A stretch of DNA of 64,000 nucleotides, taken from the NCBI GenBank assembly GCA_009746045.1, contig RPFO01000103.1, forward strand, positions 579,070 through 643,069, written 5' to 3'. The notes below the pieces were generated by a model that searched no databases, had not been told where the DNA came from, and saw only the letters and a list, made by a program, of their open reading frames with translations. This document shows, piece by piece, positions 31,265 through 43,200 of this stretch (its first letter is position 1; the number at the start of each line of letters is the position of its first letter). Position numbers and translations under genes: made by a program. This DNA comes from Mesostigma viride (Eukaryota; Streptophyta; Mesostigmatophyceae; Mesostigmatales; Mesostigmataceae).

Positions 31265-34200
31265 CTGCGCATGTTGGGGCAGGCAAGCAAGCAAACACGT
31301 GCATACAGCATTAGTACAAGCGCCTTAATAATAATTAATCAATTGATTAATGAATGAATTTATGAATTAATGAAACACGTGCTCCCGCTAGGGAGTCACG
31401 GAGCACCGGAGTGCTCTTAATCCCTGTATGTGCATAGCGGGTAGGGGGGCAGAGACCCCACCCTTCCCTCATGCCGCAGGCATGCCACCACAATCGGACC
31501 CGTCGAGACGATCCGGCATCCCCTGTGGTGCAATAAGACCCTTGTGGGCATTAAATTACTACGGGGACGTGAACAGACAGGAAGTGCTGGGCGGCACACA
31601 TAGCAGGTCTGGCTGGTATCTGTAACTTGGGCTACGGGCTAGGCTATACTGGCTCCTGGCTATTGGCTAGGCCATACCGGCATGGCTATTCCTTCCACCA
31701 TGCATTACCATTGCACATGGCATGTCAAGGAGTGTCCAGGTATGCATCACCCAAACATGGGTGTGTTTACAGAGGCTAGGGCTAATCTAGACCGTAGGGG
31801 GCTTCCACATCTGGTTGTTGACCACCAAGCCCCCCCCCCCGCCAGAACACCTTACTACTAGTGAGCGCCTTAGTACTAGTGCACATTATATTACTAGTGC
31901 ATTATTACTTCGGGTATAGGGATGCAAGAGGTCACTAGTGAGTTTCTGTGCATTACGATGCGCTTTGGATGTACAAGCCTGCGTGCGACAAGTTTCAATG
32001 GCATCACCACTCAGAGATCGAGAAAGGAGTGTCACCAGTGCAAAGACTGAAAGAGTGACCCACTCACTGTCGATGGAACTGAAGGACTTATAAACGAAGG
32101 CACTCTTCCCAGTCATTAAGCTAACCATGATAAATTCATTCACAAAATACTTCAACGTATAGTATATCTGCCCTATACAATATCTATCCTATGATGGATA
32201 GTAGTACAGGTTCTGGCGTGGTGATAACAAAATGTATAGTAGGACTACACTATGAAGGATAGTAGCACAAGTTCCGGCGTGGTGATAGTAAAATGTATAG
32301 TAGGACTATACTATGAAGGATAGTAGCACAAGTTCCGGCGTGGTGATAATGTCACGAAGTGTTGAAAGGAGGTACATACTGTTAGGACTAGGGATTAGAG
32401 TACCGGATGACCCTGGGATATTGATAGCATGAAGCCTGGGACGGTTCCCTGTACACCAAAATGTTGAATAAGGTACGACTAGGATTTGGAAATGCAGGTC
32501 CCCTGATTATAGATCCGTGGCCGTCCCCAAAGAGGAAGCCACACATGCGACCCAGCCTGCATGCGCTCCTGCTGGCGGTGTGACCTGGGATGAAATACGG
32601 CAGACACTAAATGGTAGCAACGGGTGCACCCCAGGGGCCTGTGGTGGGGCGATCGTTAGGGCTACGATGTCACCCTTGGGACAAAAGAGCATGCTGTAGC
32701 TGGAAAAAGTGCATAGGCTCTTGCATCGACCCCTACGCGATCGAATAGGTGCCTGAGCCACTTCACAGGAGTTTCAATCAGCTCGACTTGAGCCGATCAT
32801 GCAGGAGCAGTCCGAGCAGCCCAAGGGAACCAGAGCAAGGACAAGGGCAGGGTGCCCTGCGATGCTAACTGCTAGCTTGTTAACGCCTCCTCTATCCTAT
32901 TTTCTTTAGCTCGTATTTTCCCAACTCCCTTAACAGGGAGGGCCCGCGCGTTGTCCCTAATATGTTGCTTGTCGATGGCCGTACCTTAAGCTTGTATTTG
33001 CCCAACACCCTGAACAGGGATGGGCCGCAGACATCCTTGGCGGCCAGAAAGCACTCCTTGTTGACCAGCGTCTGGCCGGGGGCGGCCGTGGCGGCGATGC
33101 GGGACGCCCGGTTGATGACCGGCCCAAAGTAGGCGGCGCGCCCGGTGGCCATGTGTGGCTGGCAGTCGCTGGGCACGCCCATGCACATGCCGATCTGCAG
33201 CCGCAGGCCCCTGCAGGGTGCGGGGCGAACCATCGCAACAGGATTTACACAAGTATTTATAAAGGTGTGGTTCAGGATGGGATAGTCGTTGGTCACGAGA
33301 GCATACATCAGCGTGCTTCAGGGCAAGTTGCGGTAGACGAGTCTTGAAGGCGAGGTACTTTAGGCGCGGTCTACAACACTGACTGATTTTTCAGCATCTG
33401 ACAATGGGTTCCTGTTGTTCACTGAAGGAGCTGCAACGTGCATGCAACCTTAATAGGACCTTGATAGTAAACTTGAGAGCAAACCAAGGAGGAGGTTCGA
33501 GGTTATTAAAAGCAACCTCCCTCAAAGCAACCTTAATTAGATAGGATGGATTAGGTTAGTGAGAGCAACCTAATACATTCCATCTATGCTACCTATTGGA
33601 CAGGATACCGGGCCCCTGGACATAGGAACCCCTCACACGAGGGGAGACGAGCCCTAGCTAACTAAAGTTGGCTTCGAATGCAAGTGCGTACCATCCTTTG
33701 TTATTCACTGTTCAGCCATCTATGGGCATCCCTCCCACCCTGAAGAATTCATCCAAAACTTTGCCAAAAAAGCTCTGCGTCTCCTTCTCGCATATCAGCC
33801 TTTGCCTCGGTACCTAAACACATGTGGCTCGCCCCTCTTCACCCGAACACATGCCCCTTGCCCTCTATTTCTGAAAAACAGGCCCCCTGCCCCTCTTTAC
33901 CCGAACACGAGGCTTTTGCCCCTCTTCACCCAAACACATGCCCCTTGCCCCTCGTCTCCCGAATACATACCCCTCGCCTCTCCTTACCTGAACACCACCT
34001 GATCCTTCGTGAGGCCACCACCCTCTGCGTTCGGCAGCACCGGCTTGATAATAATCTCCGCCGCTTGCTCCTCTTCCAGCAGCTTGGGACTCCAGGGCAG
34101 AAGCATGGCCTCACGCTGCACCATCTCACCAAACTGGACGGCCTTTGCCGCCGACCGGAACGCCAGCAGGAAGTTGCCGTTCTTCTCCTCCACCTCGTAC

Positions 34201-37200
34201 GCGTCAAACTCGGCCAACCGGCCCTGCACAAAGGCCACCAGCAGGGCCGCGCCCACCTGGTACCCTGGCGTCTTGCGCAGGACCTTGGCGTACGCGACGC
34301 GCATGAAGCACATGACCACGGGCTCCGTGGGCGCCTGGCCTGCCACGTAGCTGTCGGCCGCGGGCGCGTCGAAAAAGGACGGCCCCAGCTGCTTCACTGA
34401 CTTCAGGGGGGGGAACGGGGCGCGCAGGTCCAGGTCGATGGGGAGCACCTGCATCAGGTGGATGGAGGGCAGGCCCTCCGCCACCTGCCAGGGAAAGAGG
34501 CCAGGGGGGCCGTGGGGCAAGAAACACGGTGAACGTTGGTTTGAGGCACTAGAGTGGAGGATCGCTACAGCGATTATTGTTGGTTTGAGGCATTAGAGTG
34601 GAGAATCGCTACAGCGATTATTGTTGGTTTGAGGCACTAGAGTGGAGAATCGCTACAGCGGTTATTGTTGGTTTGAGGCCTTAGAGTGGAGGATCCCCAC
34701 AGCGATGATTGTTGGTTTGAGGCATTAGAGTGGAGAATCCCTACAGAGATTATTGTTTATTTGAGGTTGAGGATAGAGCCATGCTCCAAAGAATCCCCAT
34801 AGACGCATGTGTTTACTTCGCATATTTCTCGCTGTAGTACCGCGTTAATGCAGGGCACTGAACAAGGGCAAATGCAGGGCACCGAATGAGGGCGAATGCA
34901 GGGCACCGAATAAGGGCAAATGCAGGGCATCGGATAAGGGAAACGCAGGGCACCGAATAAAGGAAACGCAGGGCACCGAATAAGGGAAACACAGGGCACC
35001 GAATAAGGGCAACGCAGGGCACTGAATAAGGGCTAATGCAGGGCACTGAATAAGGGCAAACGCTAATATTGCTCTGATAGCTCATATACTCTCACCCAGT
35101 GGATGCCCATATGGTGGCAGGCAAAGGAAATTTGAAATGGGCACTAAAAAAATTCCAACACAGGGCCTCTGACAAAACCTCCACGGCGGCTCATCCAGGG
35201 CATACGTGTGTGGCTACTACAAAGCTTATCATGATATCCATCTAATCATGGTGTCCATCTAATCATGGTGTCCATCCACTCATGATGTCCATCCACTCAT
35301 GATACCCACGTGCCCTGTGTCAGCCCATGTGGCGGCGCGCAAAGGAGTGCGGCCACACCCACGCCTAATTCATTCGTAAAGGTGCACAGCCCACATATGC
35401 TCACCGTGTGGATGCCCATGTGGTGGCAGACGGTAGAAGCCATGTGCCGCGCCAGCATGTGCCACGCCTGCATCGACACGAGCACCTGGCCGCCATGCGC
35501 AATGTCGCGTAGCGCAGTAGCCACGTCCACGTACTCCCCCCTGTACATCTGCTTGCCATCTGGCGACACCTGGCGCGCGTCAAGCACCCCCACGTGGATC
35601 CCCATGCGCACGCGGAGGCCCCGGTACAATATGCACGGACTATGAGTGTGCTCTTTGCCGTGCGAAGGCATGCCCCCGTTCTGAACAGCTTGGTATTTGC
35701 TGTGCGACGCTGTGCCCCCGGTAGGAACGTGGTTTTCACCGTGAGAGTGGCTGTCGAGCAAACCTCTCGTGATCCCGGGGCTGCGTATCTCTGCGGCATA
35801 CTCGTGTGTCAGCAGCGCCGGCGGCCAGTCGATGAGACCCTCCTTTTGCGAGGGCATCCAGCAGAACTTGAGCAATTCTGATGGCCGCATGGGGGGCTTC
35901 AACAGGTGGCGTGGGTGGAGCAGGTTGGTTTGGACCGCCATCGCGAAAGCGACGGCATGGACCGGGTCGTGGAAGACGAGGGTGAAGTTGCCTTCGGTGG
36001 CGGTGGTCTGCTGGCCGTGATATTGGGGAAGCAGGCGGGAGACGACCTGTCGTCGTTGGGGTTGTGTGGGCGAGGGACGTGGGGAGAGAAGCAACTAAGA
36101 AAGCATGTTTTTACAACAGTAAGCATGCATGATGCAACAAGGAGCCACAAAGAGAGCATGGAAGAGATTATCTAATGACTACCTAGGCATTATAGCAAGT
36201 TTTGGCATAACATATTATTATTAGCTCAGCGTAGTCACTTAGCTCTAGCTGTTTAGATTGGCATGTCTGATGGCACTAAATCCGCCATGGCTCATGGTGG
36301 CCATTTGCTTGCGCCTTAGCCATCGTCTTGAGCCCACCTCACCTTTTTATAGAATAAGCTATGCGTCAGCCAACCTATATTATTGCATGGTTGTATTGCA
36401 CCCACAGTGTCGCGCCACGGCACCATGGTGCGGAGAGAGCGCTCTGTGGCCTGCCCACTCCCGGCAGTGTGAGAAGCTAGGGCGCCCTCCCTCCTTCTCG
36501 CTGTGTATATAGGGTTGAAGGTCCCTATACTCTGTATTGGCACCCACGTGACACAGTCACGTGCTTGTTCATTAATAAATTAATTATTATAACGAAAAAA
36601 ATGTTGTTGTTGTGGTAGTCAAGCAAGGAGCCCTAGATTTGCCACAGCATGGAGTTGGAATCAGCTCAAGGAATTTCTCGATTCCAGAGAAAGTAGGCAG
36701 ATACATTTCTTGTTTTTGGTCCATTGAAGTTCCTTCCCACCAAGAGAAACATTTATTTTACATTTTTATATGCTACGCTTTATACGTACTGCCTATACCA
36801 CACCTTCAAACTCAGTGCTCATCATTATCAAGTTGGTTATTGTAGCACCATGCAGGGGGCCCAGCATACTCGAACACAAGGTGTTGCCCCTCTTAGCAGC
36901 GTGGGTGGGTGGGTGGGAGCTGAAAAGAGGCCTCCCTACGTCCCCTACACCACTCTAAGTACCGATTATCATCCGCATTGCGCCACGCAGGCCTGCCGGC
37001 TGGCGCATGTACAAGGTGTACTGACTGTCCATCACAGTTGCGCTACGCCTGGCGGCTGGCGCAGGTACAAGGTCTAGTGACGTACGTTAGAAGCTTCCTA
37101 GGCCTGCACTTCGGAACCACACTCAGCCTCGGCACAAAAAGGGCCGGCCGGTGCAGTACCCTCGTGACAAGCGCTAGTCTTACGCAACCTACGGCAGGTC

Positions 37201-40200
37201 GGTCCCCTTTGAGCCCGTCCACGCGTCATATATAAAATGAGCCAAGCTCAAAAAATACATTTCTTGTTTTGGGTCCATTGGAGTTCCTTCCCACCAAGAG
37301 AAACATTTATTTTACTTTTTTGTGTGCTAGGCATTATACGTACTGCCTATACCACACCTTCAAACTCAGTGCACATCATTATCAAGTTGGTTATTGTAGC
37401 GCCATGCTGGGGGCTCAGCATACTCGAACACAAGGTGTTGCTCCCACACCTCCTACCTGGCCACCAAGGCTGTCGCCAGCCTTGGTGCCGAGTTTCTTTC
37501 CGCCCCTGGCCCCCCTCCTGCACGCTGCCGCGGCTGTACTGCCGCCCCCGTGTGGCCGCTACGATTTCCCGGCGGACGCAGGGCGGCACCCATGTAGTTC
37601 CCCCCGTTAGGGGGGCGGTCTCCAGAGGCTGCTCATTAGGCCTTACGCCCCCGGACCGTCTTTCACAAGCCCAGGACCCATCACCAGCCCCACCCTTGAG
37701 GCTGGGATTTTCCAGCATTGAAGCCATTGTGGTGATAGGCCCTCTACCCTACCAAGGCGTTGGCTTGGTAACTGCTTAGCCAAAGCCCCGACCAGGGCTT
37801 GTGTTTTGGTAGGAAATTTTGATGGCATAGATATGCCCGCCTTGCAGAACCGAACTCTTTATTGCCTTTCCTATAATTCATCGTACATGATAAAAACAAA
37901 GGCGATAAAATAGCCAAAACTTCAGCCCCGCCAGGCGACCATTCTTTGCTGAAAAACTGGGCAATGATGAAGAGCGCGCTCCTCCCACCAAGATTTGCTC
38001 CAGCATCCTCCCCAAAACTCCCGTCTGGCCACAGGCCGAAACATCGGGCCCGCTGTCCGGCTCCTGGCAGTTATGGGCTACCCTGGCACCCCGCGCTAGC
38101 CATCTCCACGCTCAAGGCAGATTTGCCTCCACCTGTGATTCTTTCCACCGTAGCCGCTGGCCCTGGCCCGTATGGCTCCTTCCCTGACGTTGTACGACTT
38201 AAAACGCAGCTCCCCCAGTGTCAGGAAGCTGCTTGCGGCACCCGGTGTAGAGGGGAATCGTCAGCGGACCCAGCGCCGGAAACCACACCCTTTTACTCAA
38301 ATCGTAGAGCCTCCCACCCACCAACCATTACCGTGGCCTGTAATGGTTGTAGGCGAGCATAAAGAAATTTATTCTAGGCCTCTCCACGACCGGAGAGGCC
38401 GATAGCATTGCATTACATTCAGCGCAGCCGCTATACCGGCCAGCCCACCTTGCCAGCAAACACTGGGATAACGTTGCGAAGCTGAAAAGAGGCCTCCCTA
38501 CGTCCCCTACACCACTCTAAGTACTGACTATCATTCACACTGCGCCATGCAGGCCTGCCGGCTGGCGCAGGTACAAGGTGTACTGACTGCCCATCACAAC
38601 TGCGCTACGCCTGGCGGCTGGCGCAGGTACAAGGTCTAGTGACGTACGTTAGAAGCTACCTAGGCCTGCACGCCAGAACCACACTCAGCCTCGGCACAAA
38701 AAGGCCGGCCGGTGCAGTACCCTCGTGACAAGCGCTAGTCTTACGCAACCTACGGCAGGTCGGTCCCCTTTGAGCCCCTCCACGCGTCATATATAAAATG
38801 AGCGAAGCTCAACAGATAGCTAGTACTTAAGGCAGCCGAGTATATATATTATTCGGTATCTCTTGTTAGCGTTGGCTTTGTTTATTTTTACGTGGGTGCC
38901 TTCACTCTGATGTAAGTATTTATATTTTTAAATATATATTATCCGAGTATATAGGCATCCGAGTATATATAAAAGACTCAGATAGCTAGCACTTAAGGCA
39001 TCCGAGTATATTTATATAGTGTCCGAGTATATGTATGCTATGCGAGTATAGAGGCATCCGGGTATATATATAGTGTCTGAGTATATAGGCATCCGAGTAC
39101 ATATATTGTCCGAGTATATAGGCATCCGAGTATATAGGATTCCGAGTATGTATAGAGTAAGAAGGAGAACTAGCCATGCTGCTCCATGACACATCCAAAA
39201 CAAGCTGTTGACCTTTTCTGACTGAGGCATGCAGAGAAAAGGCCAGCTGAGGTGACTACCGTCGCTGCTTAGCACCAAGCTATGCTTAGTGATTTATCAA
39301 GAAATTGGTCATTTATCAATTAAGAAACGTTGCTGTTCTATCTGTGTACCGCTTGAAAGACTTCCACCGCCTTCTTGGTGACTCCCGCATCCCACGCAAG
39401 CAGGTCGGCCAGACCTTCGACATCTGCGCAGGGGTCAGATAGATAGGAAGCCGGCAGAGCCCAGCAACATGAATTTGCGATATCATAACAATGCAAGCAA
39501 CATACGATCAAGCGCATCTGGAAAAGGGCGGGTGGGAGGGCGGGCGGGCGGGCGGGCGGGCGGGCGGGCGGGCAAGCGGGCAAGCGGGCAAGCGGGCGAG
39601 CGGGCGGGCGGGCGGGCGGGCGGGCGGGCGGGCGGGCGGGCGGGCGGGCGGGCGGGCGGGCGGGTGGGTGGGTGGGTGGGTGGGTGGGTGGGTGGTTGGT
39701 TGGTTGGGTGGTTGGTTGGTTGGTTGGATGGGTGGGTGGTTGGGTGGTTGGTTGGTTGGTTGGTTGGGTGGGTGGGTGGATGGATGGGTGGGTGGGTGGA
39801 TGGGTGGGTGGGTGGGTGGGTGGGTGGGTGGGTGGGTGGGTGGGTGGGTGGGTGGGTGGGTGGGTGGGTGGGTGGGTGGGTGGGTGGGTGGGTGGGTGGG
39901 TGGGTGGGTGGGTGCGTGGTTGGTTGGTTGGTTGGTTGGTTGGTTGGTTGGTTGGTTGGTTGGTTGGTTGGTTGGTTGGTTGGTTGGTTGGTTGGTTGGT
40001 TGGTTGGTTGGTTGGTTGGTTGGTTGGTTGGTTGGTTGGTTGGTTGGTTGGTTGGTTGGTTGGTTGGTTGGTTGGTTGGTTGGTTGGTTGGTTGGTTGGT
40101 TGGGCGGGCGGGTGGGTGGTTGGGTGGTTGGGTGGTTGGGTGGTTGGGTGGTTGGGTGGTTGGGTGGTTGGGTGGTTGGGTGGTTGGGTGGTTGGGTGGT

Positions 40201-43200
40201 TGGGTGGTTGGGTGGTTGGGTGGTTGGGTGGTTGGGTGGTTGGGTGGTTGGGTGGTTGGTTGGTTGGTTGGTTGGTTGGTTGGTTGGTTGGTTGGTTGGT
40301 TGGTTGGGTGGGTGGGTGGGTGGGTGGGTGGGCGGGCGGGTGGGTGGGCGGGCGGGTGGGTGGGCAGGCGGGTGGGCAGGTAAGCTAGTAGGCAGGTAGG
40401 CAGGTAGGCAGGTAGGCAGGTAGGCAGGTAGGCAGGTAGGCGGGTAGGCGGGTAGGCGGGTAGGCGGGTAGGCGGGTAGGCGGGTAGGCGGGTAGGCGGG
40501 TAGGCGGGTAGGCGGGTAGGCGGGTAGGCGGGTAGGCGGGTAGGCGGGTAGGCGGGTAGGCGGGTAGGCGGGTAGGCGGGTAGGCGGGTAGGCGGGTAGG
40601 CGGGTAGGCGGGTAGGCGGGTAGGCGGGTAGGCGGGTAGGCGGGTAGGCGGGTAGGCGGGTAGTCAGGTAGTCAGGTAGTCAGGTAGTCAGGTAGTCAGG
40701 TAGTCAGGTAGTCAGGTAGTCAGGTAGTCAGGTAGTCAGGTAGTCAGGTAGTCAGGTAGTCAGGTAGTCAGGTAGTCAGGTAGTCAGGTAGTCAGGTAGT
40801 CAGGTAGTCAGGTAGTCAGGTAGTCAGGTAGTCAGGTAGTCAGGTAGTCAGGTAGTCAGGTAGTCAGGTAGTCAGGTAGTCAGGTAGTCAGGTAGGAAGG
40901 TAGGCAGGTAGGCAGGTAGGCAGGTAGGCAGGTAGGCAGGTAGGCAGGTAGGCAGGTAGGCAGGTAGGCAGGTAGTCAGGTAGTCAGGTAGTCAGGTAGG
41001 CAGGTAGTCAGGTAGTCAGGTAGGCAGGTAGACAGGTAGTCAGGTAGTCAGGTAGTCAGGTAGTCAGGTAGTCAGGTAGTCAGGTAGTCAGGTAGTCAGG
41101 TAGGAAGGTAGGCAGGTAGGCAGGTAGGCCAGTTGGTGGGTGGGCGGGTGTATTCTTAAAGGCTAGGGCCCCTGCACATAAGCCACCACTGACCCATCAC
41201 CAAGACGGCGACGCTCGCCTCTGCTGCAGCCAGAGACGTGGTCTGAAGCAATCCTTTGAGAGACCTGTCGCCCGCGGGACTCGAGGGCGCCCCCTCCCGA
41301 TATTGCAACATGTACGCCAGAAATACCAGCCCCATCAGCGCTGGGAAGAGCACGCAGGTCAGCAGGACGGCCAATAGGATGCGCCGAAGCCTGTCCCCAC
41401 TCGTGAGCCATGACGCAGGCCCCTCTGAGCAAAATGGGCCCGTCCAGCCATGATGGCACAGGCACGCTCCCTGGGATGCCCCTCCGGCCCCTGCCACGGA
41501 TGCCTGATTGGGGAACTGGCAGGCGCCGTGGCCCGAACAGGGGGTGGCGTTCTTAGGGGCGGACATGCCTGCTTCCACGCAGCCCTGTCGGACGTCACAC
41601 AAGGGGTTGAATACCCCCAGCTGGCCCTTTGAATAGCCCTTCCGGTAGTTGTCAATCTCGCAGGCAACACGGCGGGGGTAATTGAGCGGAAGCTGGTCGT
41701 AGCGGAGCAGCCGCTCGGTGCGCACCTCCCCCACTAGCCGCTCGCCCGTTTGTTGCTCCAGCGCGGCAGCCATGGCCGACAGGTAGGTCGAGAGGAACAT
41801 CTGCACATGATCGACACATTTAAGGAACCAGTTAAAAGATAGTTGACAAGATGGATGGTTTAAGTCATGATTACATGTGGGGTGGACAGCTAGTTTAAGG
41901 ATTATACCATACTGCAATATACCACAATATATATTATACTAAATGGCGTTGAGGCTGAGATGATACGATACTCAATGGGGTCGAGGCTGCGATGATACGA
42001 ACCTTAACGGGGTTTAGGATGAGATGATACCATCCTACATGGGGTTGAGGCTGAGATGTGATATACTACACGGAATTACTGGTACATTTCCAACACGTTG
42101 GTGTACAGGTACATCGAAATGTGTGCATCCAGAGGGAGAGCCAGACGATGATCAAGGCCACTAGATATGGTATTAAGTATGGCATTATCTCCCCTCCCCT
42201 CCCCTTCCCTCCCCTCCCCTCCCCTCCCCTCCCCTCCCCTCCCTCCCTCCCCTCCCTCCCTCCCTCCCTCCCCTCCCCTCCCTCCCCTCCCCTCCCTCCC
42301 TCCCTCCTCCCTCCCTCCCTCCCTCCCTCCCTCCCTCCCTCCCTCCCTCCCTCCCTCCCTCCCTCCCTCCCTCCTCCCTCCCTCCCTCCCTCCCTCCCTC
42401 CCTCCCTCCTCCCTCCCTCCCTCCTCCCTCCTCCCTCCCTCCTCCCTCCTCCCTCCTCCTCCCTCCTCCCTCCCTCCTCCCTCCCTTAATTGGCATTTGG
42501 CATTTCGTGCGGATGCCTCCCACATACATGCTTTTGACACAACCCAGGACCAACCCCTCAACTTATGCATAGATAGCAGCATGCTCATCATCATTTTCAT
42601 CGTTTTGAACCCCATCAAGCTTACCTGCTCGTCAACACAGCCCAGGACCAACTCTTCATTTGCCGTCAGGTTCCACCGCAGCAGCGCCGCGTATTCAACG
42701 TCCGTGCACTTGTGGGTGACTGCACGCACCGGGGGCCGCTCCGGCTGCTCATTTGCCAGCTGGGCGAGCATGGGCAGGATCGTCTCGCCCACAAAATGGC
42801 TGACCGCAAAATAGATTACCGTGTCGGTGGGTGAGGGCCCCCCTCGCTCCTCAGAAAGGCGTTGGTAGAGCGGCTGAACAAAGGCTTCACCCAAAACGGC
42901 ATCGAGGCCTTGCATCACCTGGCCGCACATAGCAACAAATGTGTGCAGTTGAATAGCTCGATAATAAGTAGTAACTAGGAAGGCACCCAGCCCTTGCATC
43001 AACTGGCCGCGCACCACAACAAATCGCAAAATCACAAAATGAAAAGCTAAGTGGTGAGTCACAAGCCTTCCACGGCCTCACCCACAGGCACGCGACAGGG
43101 TGATAGAAACAAGGGAAAACACGGCAAAATTTTTCAACCAGGGAGAACACAGGGATGTGTACCGCAAGCTTTGTATTTGAAAAAAAAACAGGGAAAACAG

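Larger units (their letters stand above)
30261..41900. repeat. segmental duplication, copy A
   Basis: It corresponds in direct orientation to 54887-62945, including six exons, introns, 3' flank and the LINE tail at its left border. Extra length in A comes from insertions (36185-38812) and an expanded minisatellite (39537-41140). Confidence 0.9.

Noticed and set aside
39469-40399. Long Gly/Trp/Val-rich open frames in three frames
   Set aside because: They are translations of the GGGT/GGTT minisatellite; a repeat without stops is open in every frame.
42076-42553. Gly/Arg/Glu-rich and Pro/Ser/Leu-rich frames
   Set aside because: By-products of the (CCCT)n tract. Exon 6 ends at 42625, so the tract is intronic.
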